Origin: Friedmanniella luteola
Lineage (GTDB): Bacteria > Actinomycetota > Actinomycetes > Propionibacteriales > Propionibacteriaceae
DNA length: 64,000 bases
Assembly (NCBI RefSeq): GCF_900105065.1
Contig: NZ_LT629749.1
Coordinates: forward strand, 3,658,001-3,722,000
Direction of reading: 5' to 3'
The position numbers were made by a program, and so were the translations under genes. Shown here in pieces: positions 19,952 through 30,139 of the stretch. Numbering within the stretch: position 1 is the first letter of the stretch; each line of letters opens with the position of its first letter. A model generated the notes under the pieces. It worked only from the letters and a program-made list of their open reading frames with translations. It was not told the DNA's origin and did not search any database.

Positions 19952-20259
19952 GGCCGCCGCGGCCTGCGCCACCCGCACCGGCGCTGACCGCGTATCAGGG
20001 GCGGCCGCGGCCGCTCCTGGTCACCGGGTCCGCTCACCCGCGGCCGAGGAACGGCGCACCTGGTCGACGACGCGGGGCGGGCCCGCGCACCTCGACGGCC
20101 GGGCCCGGGGCGCAGGGGGACGTCCTGCGCGCGTTCTGGGGGCGTCCCGGACCGGCCGTCGACGGCCCGCGGGGAGGGCCGGCGCGCGTGGGTGCGCCCG
20201 TGAGGGGGGAGCGGGCGCACCCGCGCAGGGCCACGGGCCCCGACGGTCGGGGTGCGGCG
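19952..20259. other. Intergenic region between convergent coaA and glmM
   Basis: 308 bp without a supportable gene; the open frames here look like GC-driven shadows. The only clear structure is the hairpin at 20186-20226. Confidence 0.6.
20186..20226. terminator. Bidirectional hairpin between coaA and glmM
   Basis: A stem of 15 pairs (one G-T) with an 11-base G-rich loop. The core GGGTGCGCCCG/CGGGCGCACCC is perfect. It lies 34 bases past the glmM stop and about 235 bases past coaA, so it suits glmM best. Confidence 0.65.
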
Positions 20260-21612
20260 TCAGAGCGCGAGCGAGGACCTGACCACGTCGGCCAGCCGGT
20301 GGGCCACGGCGTCGGCCTGGTCGTAGCTCTCCGCCTCGACCATCACCCGGACCAGCGACTCGGTGCCCGAGGGCCGCAGCAGGACGCGGCCGGAGTCGCC
20401 GAGCTCGGCGGAGGCCTGCGCCACGGCGGCCGTCAGCGTCGGGTCGGTGTCTGCCCGGGCCTTGTCCACGCCCGGCACGTTCACCAGCACCTGGGGCAGC
20501 CGGGTCATCACCGAGGCCAGCTCGGCCAGGCTCTGCCCCGAGGTGGCCATCCGGCTCATCAGGTGCAGGCCGGTCAGGACGCCGTCACCGGTGGTCGCGT
20601 GCTCCATCATCACCACGTGGCCGGACTGCTCGCCGCCCAGGAAGAAGCCGCCGTTGCGCATCGACTCCAGCACGTAGCGGTCGCCGACCCGGGTCTGGTC
20701 GACGGTGATGCCGTGCGCGCGCATGGCCTGCACGAAGCCGAGGTTGCTCATCACCGTCGCGACGACGGTGTCGTGCTTGAGCCGGCCGTCCTCCCGCAGC
20801 GCCAGGGCGAGGATGGCGAGGATCTGGTCCCCGTCGACCATCCGGCCCGCCGCGTCGACGGCCAGGCAGCGGTCGGCGTCACCGTCGAGGGCGATGCCGA
20901 GGTCGGCGCCGGTGGCCACCACGGTCTCCCGCAGGGAGTCCATGTGGGTGGAGCCGCAGTTCTCGTTGATGTTGAGGCCGTCGGGCGTCGCGTGGATGCG
21001 GACGACGTCGGCGCCCTGCGCCTCGAACGCCGCCGGCCCGGCCACGGAGGCGGCACCGTTGGCGCAATCGACGACGACCTTGATGCCCTCCAGGCTGACC
21101 GGCCCGCCCACGCTGTTCACCACGTGGGCGACGTAGGTCTCGACGAGCCCGAGGTCCTCGGTGACCCGGCCGACCCCGCCGCCGGTGGGCCGGGGCCAGG
21201 CCTCGCCGAGACGCTGCTCGATGGCGTCCTCGAGCCTGTCGTCCAGCTTGGAGCCACCGCGGGCGAAGAACTTGATGCCGTTGTCGGGCATCGGGTTGTG
21301 GCTGGCCGACAGCATGACGCCGAAGTCGACGCCGAGCACCCCGGTCAGGTAGGCCACCCCCGGGGTCGGCACGACGCCGACGCGGACGACGTCCACGCCG
21401 GCGCTGGCCAGGCCCGCGACCACCGCGGCCTCCAGGAACTCCCCGGAGGCGCGCGGGTCACGGCCGACGACGGCCCGGGGCTTGTGCCCGGCGAACTCGC
21501 CGGTCTCGGCGAGCACGTGGGCAGCGGCGACCGAGAGCTGCAGGGCCAGCTCCGCGGTCAACGCGTCGTTGGCCCGGCCCCGGACACCGTCGGTACCGAA
21601 CAGGCGACCCAT
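20260..21612 (-). CDS. glmM: Phosphoglucosamine mutase
   Basis: A 450-residue enzyme that converts GlcN-6-P to GlcN-1-P. The phosphoserine is S104 in [15 protein letters not shown]. The metal loop is [13 protein letters not shown], sugar-binding is GGEQSGHVV, and [16 protein letters not shown] binds phosphate. It starts 15 bases after the rpsI stop, the classic actinomycete rplM-rpsI-glmM operon. Confidence 0.97.
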   Translation of the reverse strand: MGRLFGTDGVRGRANDALTAELALQLSVAAAHVLAETGEFAGHKPRAVVGRDPRASGEFLEAAVVAGLASAGVDVVRVGVVPTPGVAYLTGVLGVDFGVMLSASHNPMPDNGIKFFARGGSKLDDRLEDAIEQRLGEAWPRPTGGGVGRVTEDLGLVETYVAHVVNSVGGPVSLEGIKVVVDCANGAASVAGPAAFEAQGADVVRIHATPDGLNINENCGSTHMDSLRETVVATGADLGIALDGDADRCLAVDAAGRMVDGDQILAILALALREDGRLKHDTVVATVMSNLGFVQAMRAHGITVDQTRVGDRYVLESMRNGGFFLGGEQSGHVVMMEHATTGDGVLTGLHLMSRMATSGQSLAELASVMTRLPQVLVNVPGVDKARADTDPTLTAAVAQASAELGDSGRVLLRPSGTESLVRVMVEAESYDQADAVAHRLADVVRSSLAL

Positions 21613-21627
21613 CCAGGGACCGCCGGG

Positions 21628-22146
21628 TCAGCGCTTGCTGTACTGCGGAGCCTTGCGGGCCTTCTTCAGACCGGCCTTCTTGCGCTCCTTGATGCGGGAG
21701 TCGCGGGTCAGCATCCCGGCCTTCTTGAGCGACGGACGGCTGGCCTCCTCGTCCACGGAGTTGAGGCAGCGCGCGATGCCGAGCCGGAGAGCGCCGGCCT
21801 GGCCGGTGACGCCGCCGCCGTGGATGCGGGCGACCACGTCGTAGGAGCCGGGGACCGCCGCGGTCGAGAAGGGCTCGGCGACGATCTGCTGGTGCACCTT
21901 GTTCGGGAAGTAGTCCTCGAGGGTGCGGCCGTTGATGACCCACTGGCCGCTGCCCGGCACGATGCGGACGCGCGCGATGGCCTCCTTGCGGCGGCCGGTG
22001 GCGCCGGCGGGCGCCACGACGGCCGGACGGCCCGAGGGGCCGAAGGACGTCTGCGCGGCGGCCTCCGAACGGTAGGCGATCTCGCGGTCCTCCTCGACGA
22101 AGGGCGCGACCTCGTCGGGCGTGGTCTCGGTGACGGTGTCAGACAC
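21628..22146 (-). CDS. rpsI: 30S ribosomal protein S9 (uS9)
   Basis: A 172-residue protein. The conserved part begins at [18 protein letters not shown] and ends in [12 protein letters not shown], the tail that reaches the P-site tRNA. An N-terminal extension of about 45 residues (acidic, then Ala/Pro-rich) precedes the core, as seen in some actinomycetes. The GTG start has AAGGGA upstream. It follows rplM by 32 bases. Confidence 0.96.
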   Translation of the reverse strand: MSDTVTETTPDEVAPFVEEDREIAYRSEAAAQTSFGPSGRPAVVAPAGATGRRKEAIARVRIVPGSGQWVINGRTLEDYFPNKVHQQIVAEPFSTAAVPGSYDVVARIHGGGVTGQAGALRLGIARCLNSVDEEASRPSLKKAGMLTRDSRIKERKKAGLKKARKAPQYSKR

Positions 22147-22178
22147 TGGTGATTCCCTTGGCTCTTCTGTCGCTACTA

Positions 22179-22622
22179 CTACTGGGCGATCTGGGTGATC
22201 TGGTACGGCTGCGGCTGCTGCGCCGAGTGCGGGTGCTCCGGGCCGGAGTAGACCTTCAGCTTCTTGATGAGCTGGCGGCTGAGCCGGTTCTTCGGCAGCA
22301 TGCCCCACACCGCGAGCTCCACGACCTGGCGGGCGTCCTTGGCGAGCAGGTCGCCGGCCGCGATCGACGTCAGACCGCCCGGGCGACCGGAGTGCCGGTG
22401 GTAGAACTTGTCGGTCTTCTTGGCGCCGCCGAGGGCGATCTTCGAAGCGTTGACCACGACGACGAAGTCCCCGCCGTCGACGTGCGGAGCGAACGTCGCC
22501 TTGTGCTTGCCACGCAGCAGCGTCGCGGCCGTGACCGCGAGCCGGCCCAGGACGATGTCCTCGGCGTCGATGACATGCCAAGACCTGGTGATCTCGCCCG
22601 GCTTGGGACTGTACGTAGACAC
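22179..22622 (-). CDS. rplM: 50S ribosomal protein L13 (uL13)
   Basis: A 147-residue early-assembly protein of the large subunit. Signatures are [40 protein letters not shown] and [19 protein letters not shown]. The start is GTG at 22622. It leads the rplM-rpsI-glmM operon, with a promoter at 22736-22764 and a leader of about 107 bases. Confidence 0.97.
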   Translation of the reverse strand: MSTYSPKPGEITRSWHVIDAEDIVLGRLAVTAATLLRGKHKATFAPHVDGGDFVVVVNASKIALGGAKKTDKFYHRHSGRPGGLTSIAAGDLLAKDARQVVELAVWGMLPKNRLSRQLIKKLKVYSGPEHPHSAQQPQPYQITQIAQ

Positions 22623-22735
22623 GGTCGTGACCAGCTTCCGTTGTTCGTGAGGTGGATCAAGGTTCGAGAGTTCGGACGACTTGCGCGCTACCCCTCGGCA
22701 CGGTCAGACAGCACGTGCGCGGGCAACAGCGAACC

Positions 22736-22764
22736 AGACTACCGCCGCGTCCTGGACGGGTCAA
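22736..22764 (-). promoter_or_regulatory. Promoter of rplM-rpsI-glmM
   Basis: TTGACC (22764-22759), a 17-base spacer and TAGTCT (22741-22736). This is a near-consensus principal-sigma promoter. The transcript would start near 22729. Confidence 0.7.
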
Positions 22765-22852
22765 AACAGGCGGCTCGGCGGGGCGGCCGGACCGGCCCCG
22801 CAGGTGTCCTGGATCATAGTCCCCCGGCTCGCTGAGGCGGCGGAGCCCCGGC

Positions 22853-22858
22853 TAGGTT
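22853..22858 (+). promoter_or_regulatory. -10 box of the citrate synthase gene (leaderless)
   Basis: TAGGTT, then GTCGCC, then ATG. The 6-base gap suggests a leaderless message; no purine-rich ribosome site is present. Confidence 0.55.
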
Positions 22859-22864
22859 GTCGCC

Positions 22865-24141
<1,277 letters not shown>

Positions 24142-24145
<4 letters not shown>

Positions 24146-24262
24146 GCTCGCGCGGGGGCGCTCAGGACCCCGGCTGACGGAGCCCTGGGAAGACGACGAC
24201 GGACGTGTCGCCTTCCCGGGGCTGCGTCAGTCAGGCCCGCCCCCACCTCGACGCTCGCTCAC
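24142..24262 (-). repeat. ~120-bp hairpin repeat, left copy (inverted)
   Basis: Read on the minus strand it begins GTGAGCGAGCGTCGAGG and ends TGAGCGCCCCC-GCGCGAGCTCAC, with an internal imperfect 19-bp hairpin (24173-24229) of 19-base loop. It matches the right copy at 25364-25482 over most of its length; the first 17 and last 23 bases are identical. The two ends share an imperfect inverted repeat starting GTGAGC. It provides the TGA of citrate synthase and probably its terminator. Confidence 0.85.
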
Positions 24263-24297
24263 CGTGCTGGGCAATCCAGGGAAGGACTCTCGCTCCG

Positions 24298-25395
24298 GTG
24301 AAGGTGGTCTACAACAGCTTCAACGGCCGCTACGCCGACAACCCGCGCGCCGTCTTCGAGGGGCTGCGCCGGCTGCGTCCGGGGCTGGAGCACGTCTGGC
24401 TGGCCGACCCGCGGCACGCCGGCGGCTTCCCCGACGACGTGGCGACGGTGCCGATCCGCAGCCGGCGGGCGGTGGCGGCCCTGGAGCAGGCCGACGTGCT
24501 GGTGGCCAACTGCCACACCGACCTGGACCGCTGGACGAAGCGGCCCGAGCAGGTCTACCTGCAGACCTGGCACGGCACGCCGCTCAAGCGCATCCACCGC
24601 TCGGCCCTGCAGCAGCCCGACGCGGCGCTGATGGACGCGCTCGACGACGAGATCGAGCGGTGGGACCACCTGATCTCGCCCAGCCCGGCCGCCACCGACC
24701 TGCTGCGCTCCGCCTTCGGGTACCGCGGCGCGGTCCTGGAGACCGGCTACCCGCGCAACGACCTGCTGACCGGTCCGGGGGCGGCGGACCGCCGGGCCCG
24801 GGCCCGGGCCCGGCTCGGCCTGGCCGACGGCGTCACCGTGGTGCTCTGGGCCCCGACCTACCGCGACGACGACGTCGACGACGCCGACGTGCCGGACGGC
24901 CTCGACGCGGCGGCGCTCGCCGACCGGCTCGGCCCCGACGTCGTGGTGCTGCTGCGCCGCCACTACTACCTCGGCCACCGGTCCCCCGCCGTCGGCCACC
25001 CGCGGGTGCGGGACCTGAGCGACCACCCCGACATCGGCGAGCTGCACCTGGCCGCGGACGTGCTCGTCACCGACTACTCGTCCTCGATCTTCGACTTCGT
25101 CGTCACCGGTCGCCCCGTGGTCGTCTACGCCTACGACCTCGAGCACTTCCGCGACCGGCTGCGCGGCTTCACCCTCGACCTCGAGACGGAGCTGCCGGGT
25201 CCGGTGGTGCAGGACCAGGACGTGCTCGCCGACGTGCTGGCCGGGCTGCCGGACGTCCGGGCGGCCTGGTCCGAGCGCTACGCCGCCTTCCGCGAGCGCT
25301 TCTGCGCCCTGGAGGACGGCCGCGCCACCGAACGCGTCGTCGAGGCCCTCTGGCCCCACCCCCGTGAGCGAGCGTCGAGGGAGGCGCGGCCCTGA
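24298..25395 (+). CDS. CDP-glycerol:polyglycerophosphate glycerophosphotransferase-like protein
   Basis: About 365 residues. The GT-B fold typical of TagB/TagF enzymes is recognisable: LQTWHGTPLKRIH (HGT motif), SPSPAATDLLRSAFGY, ETGYPRNDLL, VLWAPTYRDD and the C-terminal VLVTDYSSSIFDFVVTGRPVVVYAYDLEHFRDRLRGF. Such enzymes add glycerol- or ribitol-phosphate units to teichoic-type surface polymers. The GTG at 24298 precedes KVVYNSFNGRY, the family opening; GGAAGGA lies upstream. The last ten residues (RERASREARP) are encoded by the right hairpin repeat, so the natural C-terminus seems to have been replaced. Acceptor unknown. Confidence 0.85.
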   Translation: MKVVYNSFNGRYADNPRAVFEGLRRLRPGLEHVWLADPRHAGGFPDDVATVPIRSRRAVAALEQADVLVANCHTDLDRWTKRPEQVYLQTWHGTPLKRIHRSALQQPDAALMDALDDEIERWDHLISPSPAATDLLRSAFGYRGAVLETGYPRNDLLTGPGAADRRARARARLGLADGVTVVLWAPTYRDDDVDDADVPDGLDAAALADRLGPDVVVLLRRHYYLGHRSPAVGHPRVRDLSDHPDIGELHLAADVLVTDYSSSIFDFVVTGRPVVVYAYDLEHFRDRLRGFTLDLETELPGPVVQDQDVLADVLAGLPDVRAAWSERYAAFRERFCALEDGRATERVVEALWPHPRERASREARP

Positions 25396-25482
25396 CTGAG
25401 GAGCCCCGGGGAGTCGACACGTTCTCCGTCGGCTCCCCGGGGCTCCTCAGTCAGGGTCATGAGCGCCCCCGCGCGAGCTCAC
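25364..25482 (+). repeat. ~120-bp hairpin repeat, right copy
   Basis: Begins GTGAGCGAGCGTCGAGG inside the preceding gene and ends GAGCTCAC. Its core is a perfect 24-bp inverted repeat (25390-25413 and 25433-25456) with a 19-base loop. It is inverted relative to the copy at 24142-24262. The strong hairpin probably terminates transcription from both sides. Confidence 0.88.
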
Positions 25483-25494
25483 CCAGATCAAGGG

Positions 25495-25517
25495 AGCGCG
25501 CCCCCGCGCGAGCTCAC
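25495..25517 (+). repeat. Partial third copy of the repeat terminus
   Basis: The GCGCCCCCGCGCGAGCTCAC end of the element recurs 35 bp after the right copy, just before the ABC-F stop codon. It looks like a duplicated terminus. Confidence 0.7.
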
Positions 25518-25522
25518 CCGGG

Positions 25523-27223
25523 TCAGGAGCGCACCCGCTCGACCCTCTTCTCGTCCCAGACGGGCTGGTCGGACTCGTAGACGCTGCCGTCGGCACCGAA
25601 GACGAGGAAGCGGTCGAACCCGCGGGCGAACCAGCGGTCGTGGGTGACGGCGACGACCGTGCCCTCGAACGCCGCCATGCCCTGCTCCAGCGCCTCGGCC
25701 GACTCGAGGTCGAGGTTGTCGGTCGGCTCGTCGAGCAGCAGCAGCGTCGCCCCGGACAGCTCCAGCAGCAGCACCTGGAAGCGGGCCTGCTGCCCGCCCG
25801 ACAGGGAGTCGAACCGCTGCTCGGCCGCCCCGGCCAGCTCGTAGCGGTCGAGCTTGCGCGAGGCGAGCTCGCGGCCCATCCCCTGCCGGCCCATCCCGTG
25901 GGGGGCGTCGTCGCCGCGGTGCAGGATCTCCAGCAGGGTCTTGCCGAGGAGCTCGGGGTGGTGGTGGGTCTGGGCGAACCAGCCGGGCCGGACGCGGGCG
26001 CCCAGCCGGGCGGTGCCGGTGTGGGCGACCGGCGCGATGTCCAGACCGCCGACCGGCTGGTGCTCCACGTCGGGGTCCGAGCCGCCGCGGGCCAGCAGCC
26101 GCAGGAAGTGCGACTTGCCGGAGCCGTTGGAGCCCAGCACCCCCACCCGGTCGCCGAACCAGATCTCGGCGCTGAACGGCTTCATCAGCCCGGTCAGCTC
26201 GAGGTCCTCCACGACGACGGCCCGCTTGCCGGTCCGGCCCCCGCTGAGCCGCATCGACAGCTTCTGCTCCAGCGGCACGGCCTCGGGCGGGCCGGCCTCC
26301 TCGAACTTGGCGAGCCGCGTCTGGGCCGCCTTGTAGCGGGACGCGAGGCCGTCGTTGAACTTGGCCTTGACCTTGTACATCTGCACCAGGTCGATGATCT
26401 TCTGGTGCTCCTCGTCCCAGCGCCGCCGGAGCTCCTCGAAGCGGGCGAACCGGGCCGTCCGGGCCGCGGCCAGGCCGGCGAAGCCCGAGCCGTGCACCCA
26501 GACGCTGTTGCCGGCGGCGCCCAGCTCGAGGACGGCGATCGTCGTCGCCGCCTGGGCCAGCAGCTCGCGGTCGTGGCTCACCAGCAGCACCGACTTCTGG
26601 GTGCTGGCCAGCTGGGCCTCGAGCCAGCGCTTGCCCGGCACGTCGAGGTAGTTGTCCGGCTCGTCGAGCAGGAGCACCTCGTCCGGGCCCCGCAGCAGCG
26701 CCTCCAGGGCGAGCCGCTTCTGCTCCCCGCCCGACAGGGTGCTGACCTCGCGCCAGCGGACCCGGTCGTAGGACGTGCCCAGCGCCGCGGTGCAGCAGGC
26801 GTCGAAGGTGACCTCGGCGTCGTAGCCGCCGGCGTCGGCGTAGTCCGCCAGCGCCTGGGCGTAGGCCATCTGGGTCGGCTCGCTGTCGTCCTCCATCAGC
26901 GCCAGCTCGAGGGTGTCGACGGCGGCGGCCGCCGCGCGCAGCCGCGGTGGCGAGAGGGAGATGAGGAGGTCGCGGACGGTGCTCTCGTCGCGGATCGAGC
27001 CGATGAACTGGCGCATGACGCCGAGGCCACCGCTGCGCGACACCGTGCCGCTGGTCGGCTGCAGGTCGCCGGCGATGATCCGCAGCAGCGTCGTCTTGCC
27101 CGAGCCGTTTGGTCCGACGAGCGCGACGACGGCGCCCTCCGCCACCCGGAACGAGACGTCGTCCAGCAGCACGCGGCCGTCCGGCAGGTGGTAGCCGACG
27201 GCCGACAGGTCGACGTGCCCCAT
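25523..27223 (-). CDS. ABC-F family ATPase (ribosome-associated type)
   Basis: A 566-residue protein with two ABC domains and no membrane segments. Domain 1: VGPNGSGKTTLLRIIAGD, STLSGGEQKRLALEALL, LLDEPDNYLD and VSHDRELL. Domain 2: LGSNGSGKSHFLRLLARG, DSLSGGQQARFQVLLLE, LLDEPTDNLD and VTHDRWFA. The linker between them (FARFEELRRRWDEEHQKIIDLVQMYKVKAKFN) has the charged helical P-site-tRNA-interaction character of ABC-F factors, which act on stalled or antibiotic-bound ribosomes. The exact subfamily cannot be set by eye. Upstream is a 15-bp palindrome overlapping a possible promoter. Confidence 0.9.
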   Translation of the reverse strand: MGHVDLSAVGYHLPDGRVLLDDVSFRVAEGAVVALVGPNGSGKTTLLRIIAGDLQPTSGTVSRSGGLGVMRQFIGSIRDESTVRDLLISLSPPRLRAAAAAVDTLELALMEDDSEPTQMAYAQALADYADAGGYDAEVTFDACCTAALGTSYDRVRWREVSTLSGGEQKRLALEALLRGPDEVLLLDEPDNYLDVPGKRWLEAQLASTQKSVLLVSHDRELLAQAATTIAVLELGAAGNSVWVHGSGFAGLAAARTARFARFEELRRRWDEEHQKIIDLVQMYKVKAKFNDGLASRYKAAQTRLAKFEEAGPPEAVPLEQKLSMRLSGGRTGKRAVVVEDLELTGLMKPFSAEIWFGDRVGVLGSNGSGKSHFLRLLARGGSDPDVEHQPVGGLDIAPVAHTGTARLGARVRPGWFAQTHHHPELLGKTLLEILHRGDDAPHGMGRQGMGRELASRKLDRYELAGAAEQRFDSLSGGQQARFQVLLLELSGATLLLLDEPTDNLDLESAEALEQGMAAFEGTVVAVTHDRWFARGFDRFLVFGADGSVYESDQPVWDEKRVERVRS

Positions 27224-27254
27224 GGCGGCCGCCTCCGATCCTCGAGTGGTCAGG

Positions 27255-27300
27255 ACCCTAGGGTGCTACGAACCCGCCCCCGTCTGACAACTGAGTTGTC
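27255..27300 (-). promoter_or_regulatory. Palindromic operator and possible promoter of the ABC-F gene
   Basis: GACAACTCAGTTGTC (27300-27286) is a perfect 7+1+7 palindrome. TTGTCA (27290-27285) inside it is spaced 16 bases from TAGCAC (27268-27263), with TAGGGT further down (27260-27255). A repressor bound here would block the -35. Regulator unknown. Confidence 0.4.
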
Positions 27301-27308
27301 GGCGAGGG

Positions 27309-27836
27309 TCAGGCGGCGAGCAGCATGGCCAGCGCCGCGGTGTCGGCGTTGCTCTGCGGGTTGATGCCGTTGCGGCTCACCAGCTGGGTGATCGTGCCGT
27401 CGACGTCGGCCTCCACCCAGGCGGCGCGGTGGTCCAGGCCGAGGTGCGGCAGGCCCGGGAGGAACACGCAGCCCGAGGCCACGTCGTACTCCGGCACCGA
27501 GCCCAGGGTGCTGGACGGCGGGTGCAGCACCAGCAGCCCGGGTGGCTGGGCGGCGGCGAACAGCCCCGGCCGCAGCGGGTGGTCCCCGATCAGCTGCCCC
27601 TCGGCGACGACGAGCCCGACGGCCCCCGCCTGCGGCTGCTCGGGCAGCTCCTCGCGGACCCGGAAGACGGTGCTGACCGGCACCAGCCCCGGCACGGCCG
27701 CCATCTGCACCGCGAGGACCAGGAACTTGGCCCACTCCACGGTGTCCTGCGGCCAGCGGCCGCTCAGCAGGAACCCGTAGAGGACCCCGTCCGACTGCAG
27801 CGGTGCGACCTCGATCGAGGACGGGCGACCCTCCAT
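27309..27836 (-). CDS. Conserved protein of unknown function
   Basis: 175 residues with GGAGG six bases before the ATG and consistent GC3 coding bias, so probably real. There are no clear motifs, no signal peptide and no transmembrane segment. Central parts look like a mixed beta fold (VSTVFRVREELPEQPQAGAVGLVVAEG; LGLDHRAAWVEADVDG). It follows the ABC-F gene region in the same direction but is transcribed first. I do not recognise the family. Confidence 0.6.
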   Translation of the reverse strand: MEGRPSSIEVAPLQSDGVLYGFLLSGRWPQDTVEWAKFLVLAVQMAAVPGLVPVSTVFRVREELPEQPQAGAVGLVVAEGQLIGDHPLRPGLFAAAQPPGLLVLHPPSSTLGSVPEYDVASGCVFLPGLPHLGLDHRAAWVEADVDGTITQLVSRNGINPQSNADTAALAMLLAA

Positions 27837-28001
27837 GACGACCTCCAGCTCAGCGCAGCGGCTCGCCTCCCCGGAGGTTGCGTCGGCGCAGCGCCCGAGC
27901 GGGCTGGCTCCATCGTCAGCAGTCCGGGGCTGGCAGACAAGAGGGGTCGAGTGCCAGCAGCCCTGAGGTCGCTGGTGCGGATGGGGCGGCTGTGACGCAG
28001 A

Positions 28002-29387
28002 TCACGGGCTGGCGGCGACCAGCGGCAGCTCGACGACCGCTTGGAGCGCCCACGGCGGCGGGGCGTCCTCCAGCCGGACGGTGCCGCCGGCCCGGGCGGC
28101 CAGCTCGCGGGCGATCGGCAGCCCCAGCCCGGTGCCGCCGACGTCGCGGCTGCGGGCGTCGTCGCGGCGGGTGAAGCGCTCGAACACCCGCTCGCGCTCC
28201 TCGGGGGGCAGGCCGGGGCCGTCGTCGCGGACGAGGAGGCGGGCCTGCCCGGCCTCGGCGCGGGCGCTGAGCTCGACGGCAGAGCCCGCGTGCCGCACCG
28301 CGTTGTCCACCAGGTTCTGGACGGCTCTGCGGAGCTCCTCGGGGTCGGCCAGCACGGTCACGGGCGGCCCGGGCCGGACGGTGACCGGGACCCGGGCCGG
28401 CGTGCGCGCCGCCACCTGCGCCAGCAGGACGTCCGCCTCGACCCGGACGGTCCGTGCCGGGCTGCGGCTGTCGGCGTCGGCACGGGCGAGCAGCAGGAGG
28501 TCCTCCACCAGCCGGCTCAGCCGGTCGACGTCGACGAGGAGCTCGGCGGGCAGCTGGCCGCCCTCCCCCAGCCGCTCGGCGACCTCCAGCTGGGTGCGGA
28601 TGCTGGTCAGCGGGCTGCGCAGCTCGTGGGCGGCGTCGGCGACGAACGAGCGCTGCCGCGCCCGCCCCGCAGCCAGCCGGTCGAGCATCTGGTTGAGCGT
28701 CACGGCCAGCGCGTGCACCTCGTCGTTCGCGGCCGGCACCCGGAGCCGCTCGGCCCGCGCGGTACCGCTGATCTGCTCCGCCTGGGCCCGCAGCTCCTCC
28801 ACCGGCCGGAGCGTCGACCCGACCACCCGCCAGGCCACCACACCCAGCGCCACCAGCACGAGCGGGAACAGCACGAGCAGACCGGTGCGGAGCGCCGCCC
28901 GGACGGCCAGCACGTCGCCCACCGGCAGGGCCACCAGCACGCTGACGGGCCCGTCGGCGGCCTCGGCCCGGACCGCCCGGACGCGCAGCGGGACGGCGAG
29001 CGCGGCCCGGGCGCCGGGCACCTGCACCGCCTCCCCGGCCAGGGCCCGGGCCAGCTCGTCGGGTCGCAGCAGCGGGGTGAGGCGGTCGGCGGTGGCCGAG
29101 CCGGCGACCACCCGCTGCTGGGCGTCGACGACCTGCACCACCTGGGCGCCGGACACGGGGACCGGGCTGGGCAGCCGGTCCGCCTCGACGAGGGTCGCCA
29201 CCTCGTCGGCTGCGGCCAGCGCCCCGTCGTCCAGGGTGCGGTCGACGGCGAAGGTGAGGGCGCCGTAGAAGGCGAAGCCGCCCGCCAGCAGGGCCAGGCC
29301 CACCCCGGTGAGCCCGATGATGATCAGCCGGGCCCGCAGGCTCAGCCGGGCGGACCAGCCACGCCACGGCGGCCGCTGGTCGCTCAC
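28002..29387 (-). CDS. Sensor histidine kinase (HAMP type)
   Basis: A 461-residue membrane kinase. TM1 spans about 20-42, an extracytoplasmic sensor region runs to about 165, TM2 is about 167-188, and HAMP about 190-240. The phospho-acceptor is H254 in DAAHELRSPLTSIR; the N box is QNLVDNAVRHAG, G1 is VRDDGPGLPPEERERVFERF, and G2 is GGTGLGLPIARELAARAGG. The GTG overlaps the response regulator stop (GTGA), fixing the start and the partner. Signal unknown. Confidence 0.93.
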   Translation of the reverse strand: MSDQRPPWRGWSARLSLRARLIIIGLTGVGLALLAGGFAFYGALTFAVDRTLDDGALAAADEVATLVEADRLPSPVPVSGAQVVQVVDAQQRVVAGSATADRLTPLLRPDELARALAGEAVQVPGARAALAVPLRVRAVRAEAADGPVSVLVALPVGDVLAVRAALRTGLLVLFPLVLVALGVVAWRVVGSTLRPVEELRAQAEQISGTARAERLRVPAANDEVHALAVTLNQMLDRLAAGRARQRSFVADAAHELRSPLTSIRTQLEVAERLGEGGQLPAELLVDVDRLSRLVEDLLLLARADADSRSPARTVRVEADVLLAQVAARTPARVPVTVRPGPPVTVLADPEELRRAVQNLVDNAVRHAGSAVELSARAEAGQARLLVRDDGPGLPPEERERVFERFTRRDDARSRDVGGTGLGLPIARELAARAGGTVRLEDAPPPWALQAVVELPLVAASP

Positions 29388-30040
29388 GCCACCAGCCGGT
29401 AGCCGACCCCGCGGACGGTGACGAGTCGTCCGGCGCCGATCTTGCGCCGGACGTAGCCGACGTAGACCTCGACCGCGTTCGGCGCCACCTCGGCGGCGCT
29501 GTCCCAGACGTGCTCGAGCAGCTCGCCCTTCGCCACCACCCGGTCGCCCTGGCGCATCAGGTACTCCAGCAGCACGAACTCCCGCGGCGTCAGCTCGACG
29601 GGGGTACCGGCGACCCCGACCTCGCGGGTGGCGGGGTCCAGGGTGAGGTCGCCGACGGCCAGCACGGCCGGCCGCGCCACCACGCCGCGGCGCAGCAGCG
29701 CACGGAGCCGGGCCAGCAGGATGACGAAGGAGAAGGGCTTGGTCAGGTAGTCGTCGGCGCCGTCGTCCAGCGCGTCGGCCTGGTCGTGCTCGCCGTCCTT
29801 GGCCGACAGCATGAGCACCGGCACCCAGTTGTCCTCGGCCCGGAGCCGGCGGACGACCTCGTAGCCCGACAGGCCGGGCAGCATCACGTCGAGGACGACG
29901 GCGTCGAAGTCGCCGCTGCGGGCGGCGCGCAGGCCCTCGGGCCCCGTCGCGGCGCTGTCCACGGCGAAACCCTCGGCGGCCAGCCCCCGGCGCAGGGCCG
30001 CGACCAGCCGCTCCTCGTCGTCCACCAGCAGCACCCGCAC
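29384..30040 (-). CDS. OmpR-family response regulator
   Basis: 218 residues. The receiver has the acidic pocket D7/D8, phospho-acceptor D51 in VVLDVMLPGLSG and K101 in DDYLTKPF. The C-terminal winged helix shows ELTPREFVLLEYLMRQGDRVV and VEVYVGYVRRKIG...VRGVGYRLVA. It is coupled to the downstream kinase. A LolA-like exported protein gene is divergently oriented 99 bp away and could be a target (inference). Confidence 0.95.
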   Translation of the reverse strand: MRVLLVDDEERLVAALRRGLAAEGFAVDSAATGPEGLRAARSGDFDAVVLDVMLPGLSGYEVVRRLRAEDNWVPVLMLSAKDGEHDQADALDDGADDYLTKPFSFVILLARLRALLRRGVVARPAVLAVGDLTLDPATREVGVAGTPVELTPREFVLLEYLMRQGDRVVAKGELLEHVWDSAAEVAPNAVEVYVGYVRRKIGAGRLVTVRGVGYRLVA

Positions 30041-30139
30041 GGGTCCCAGCGTGGCACGCCGGCCGCGCCGGGGAGGACCTCACCGCTCCCGTGCGGCCGG
30101 CTCAGCGTCCTCTCAGCACCTCCGGACCAGAATGGCGCC

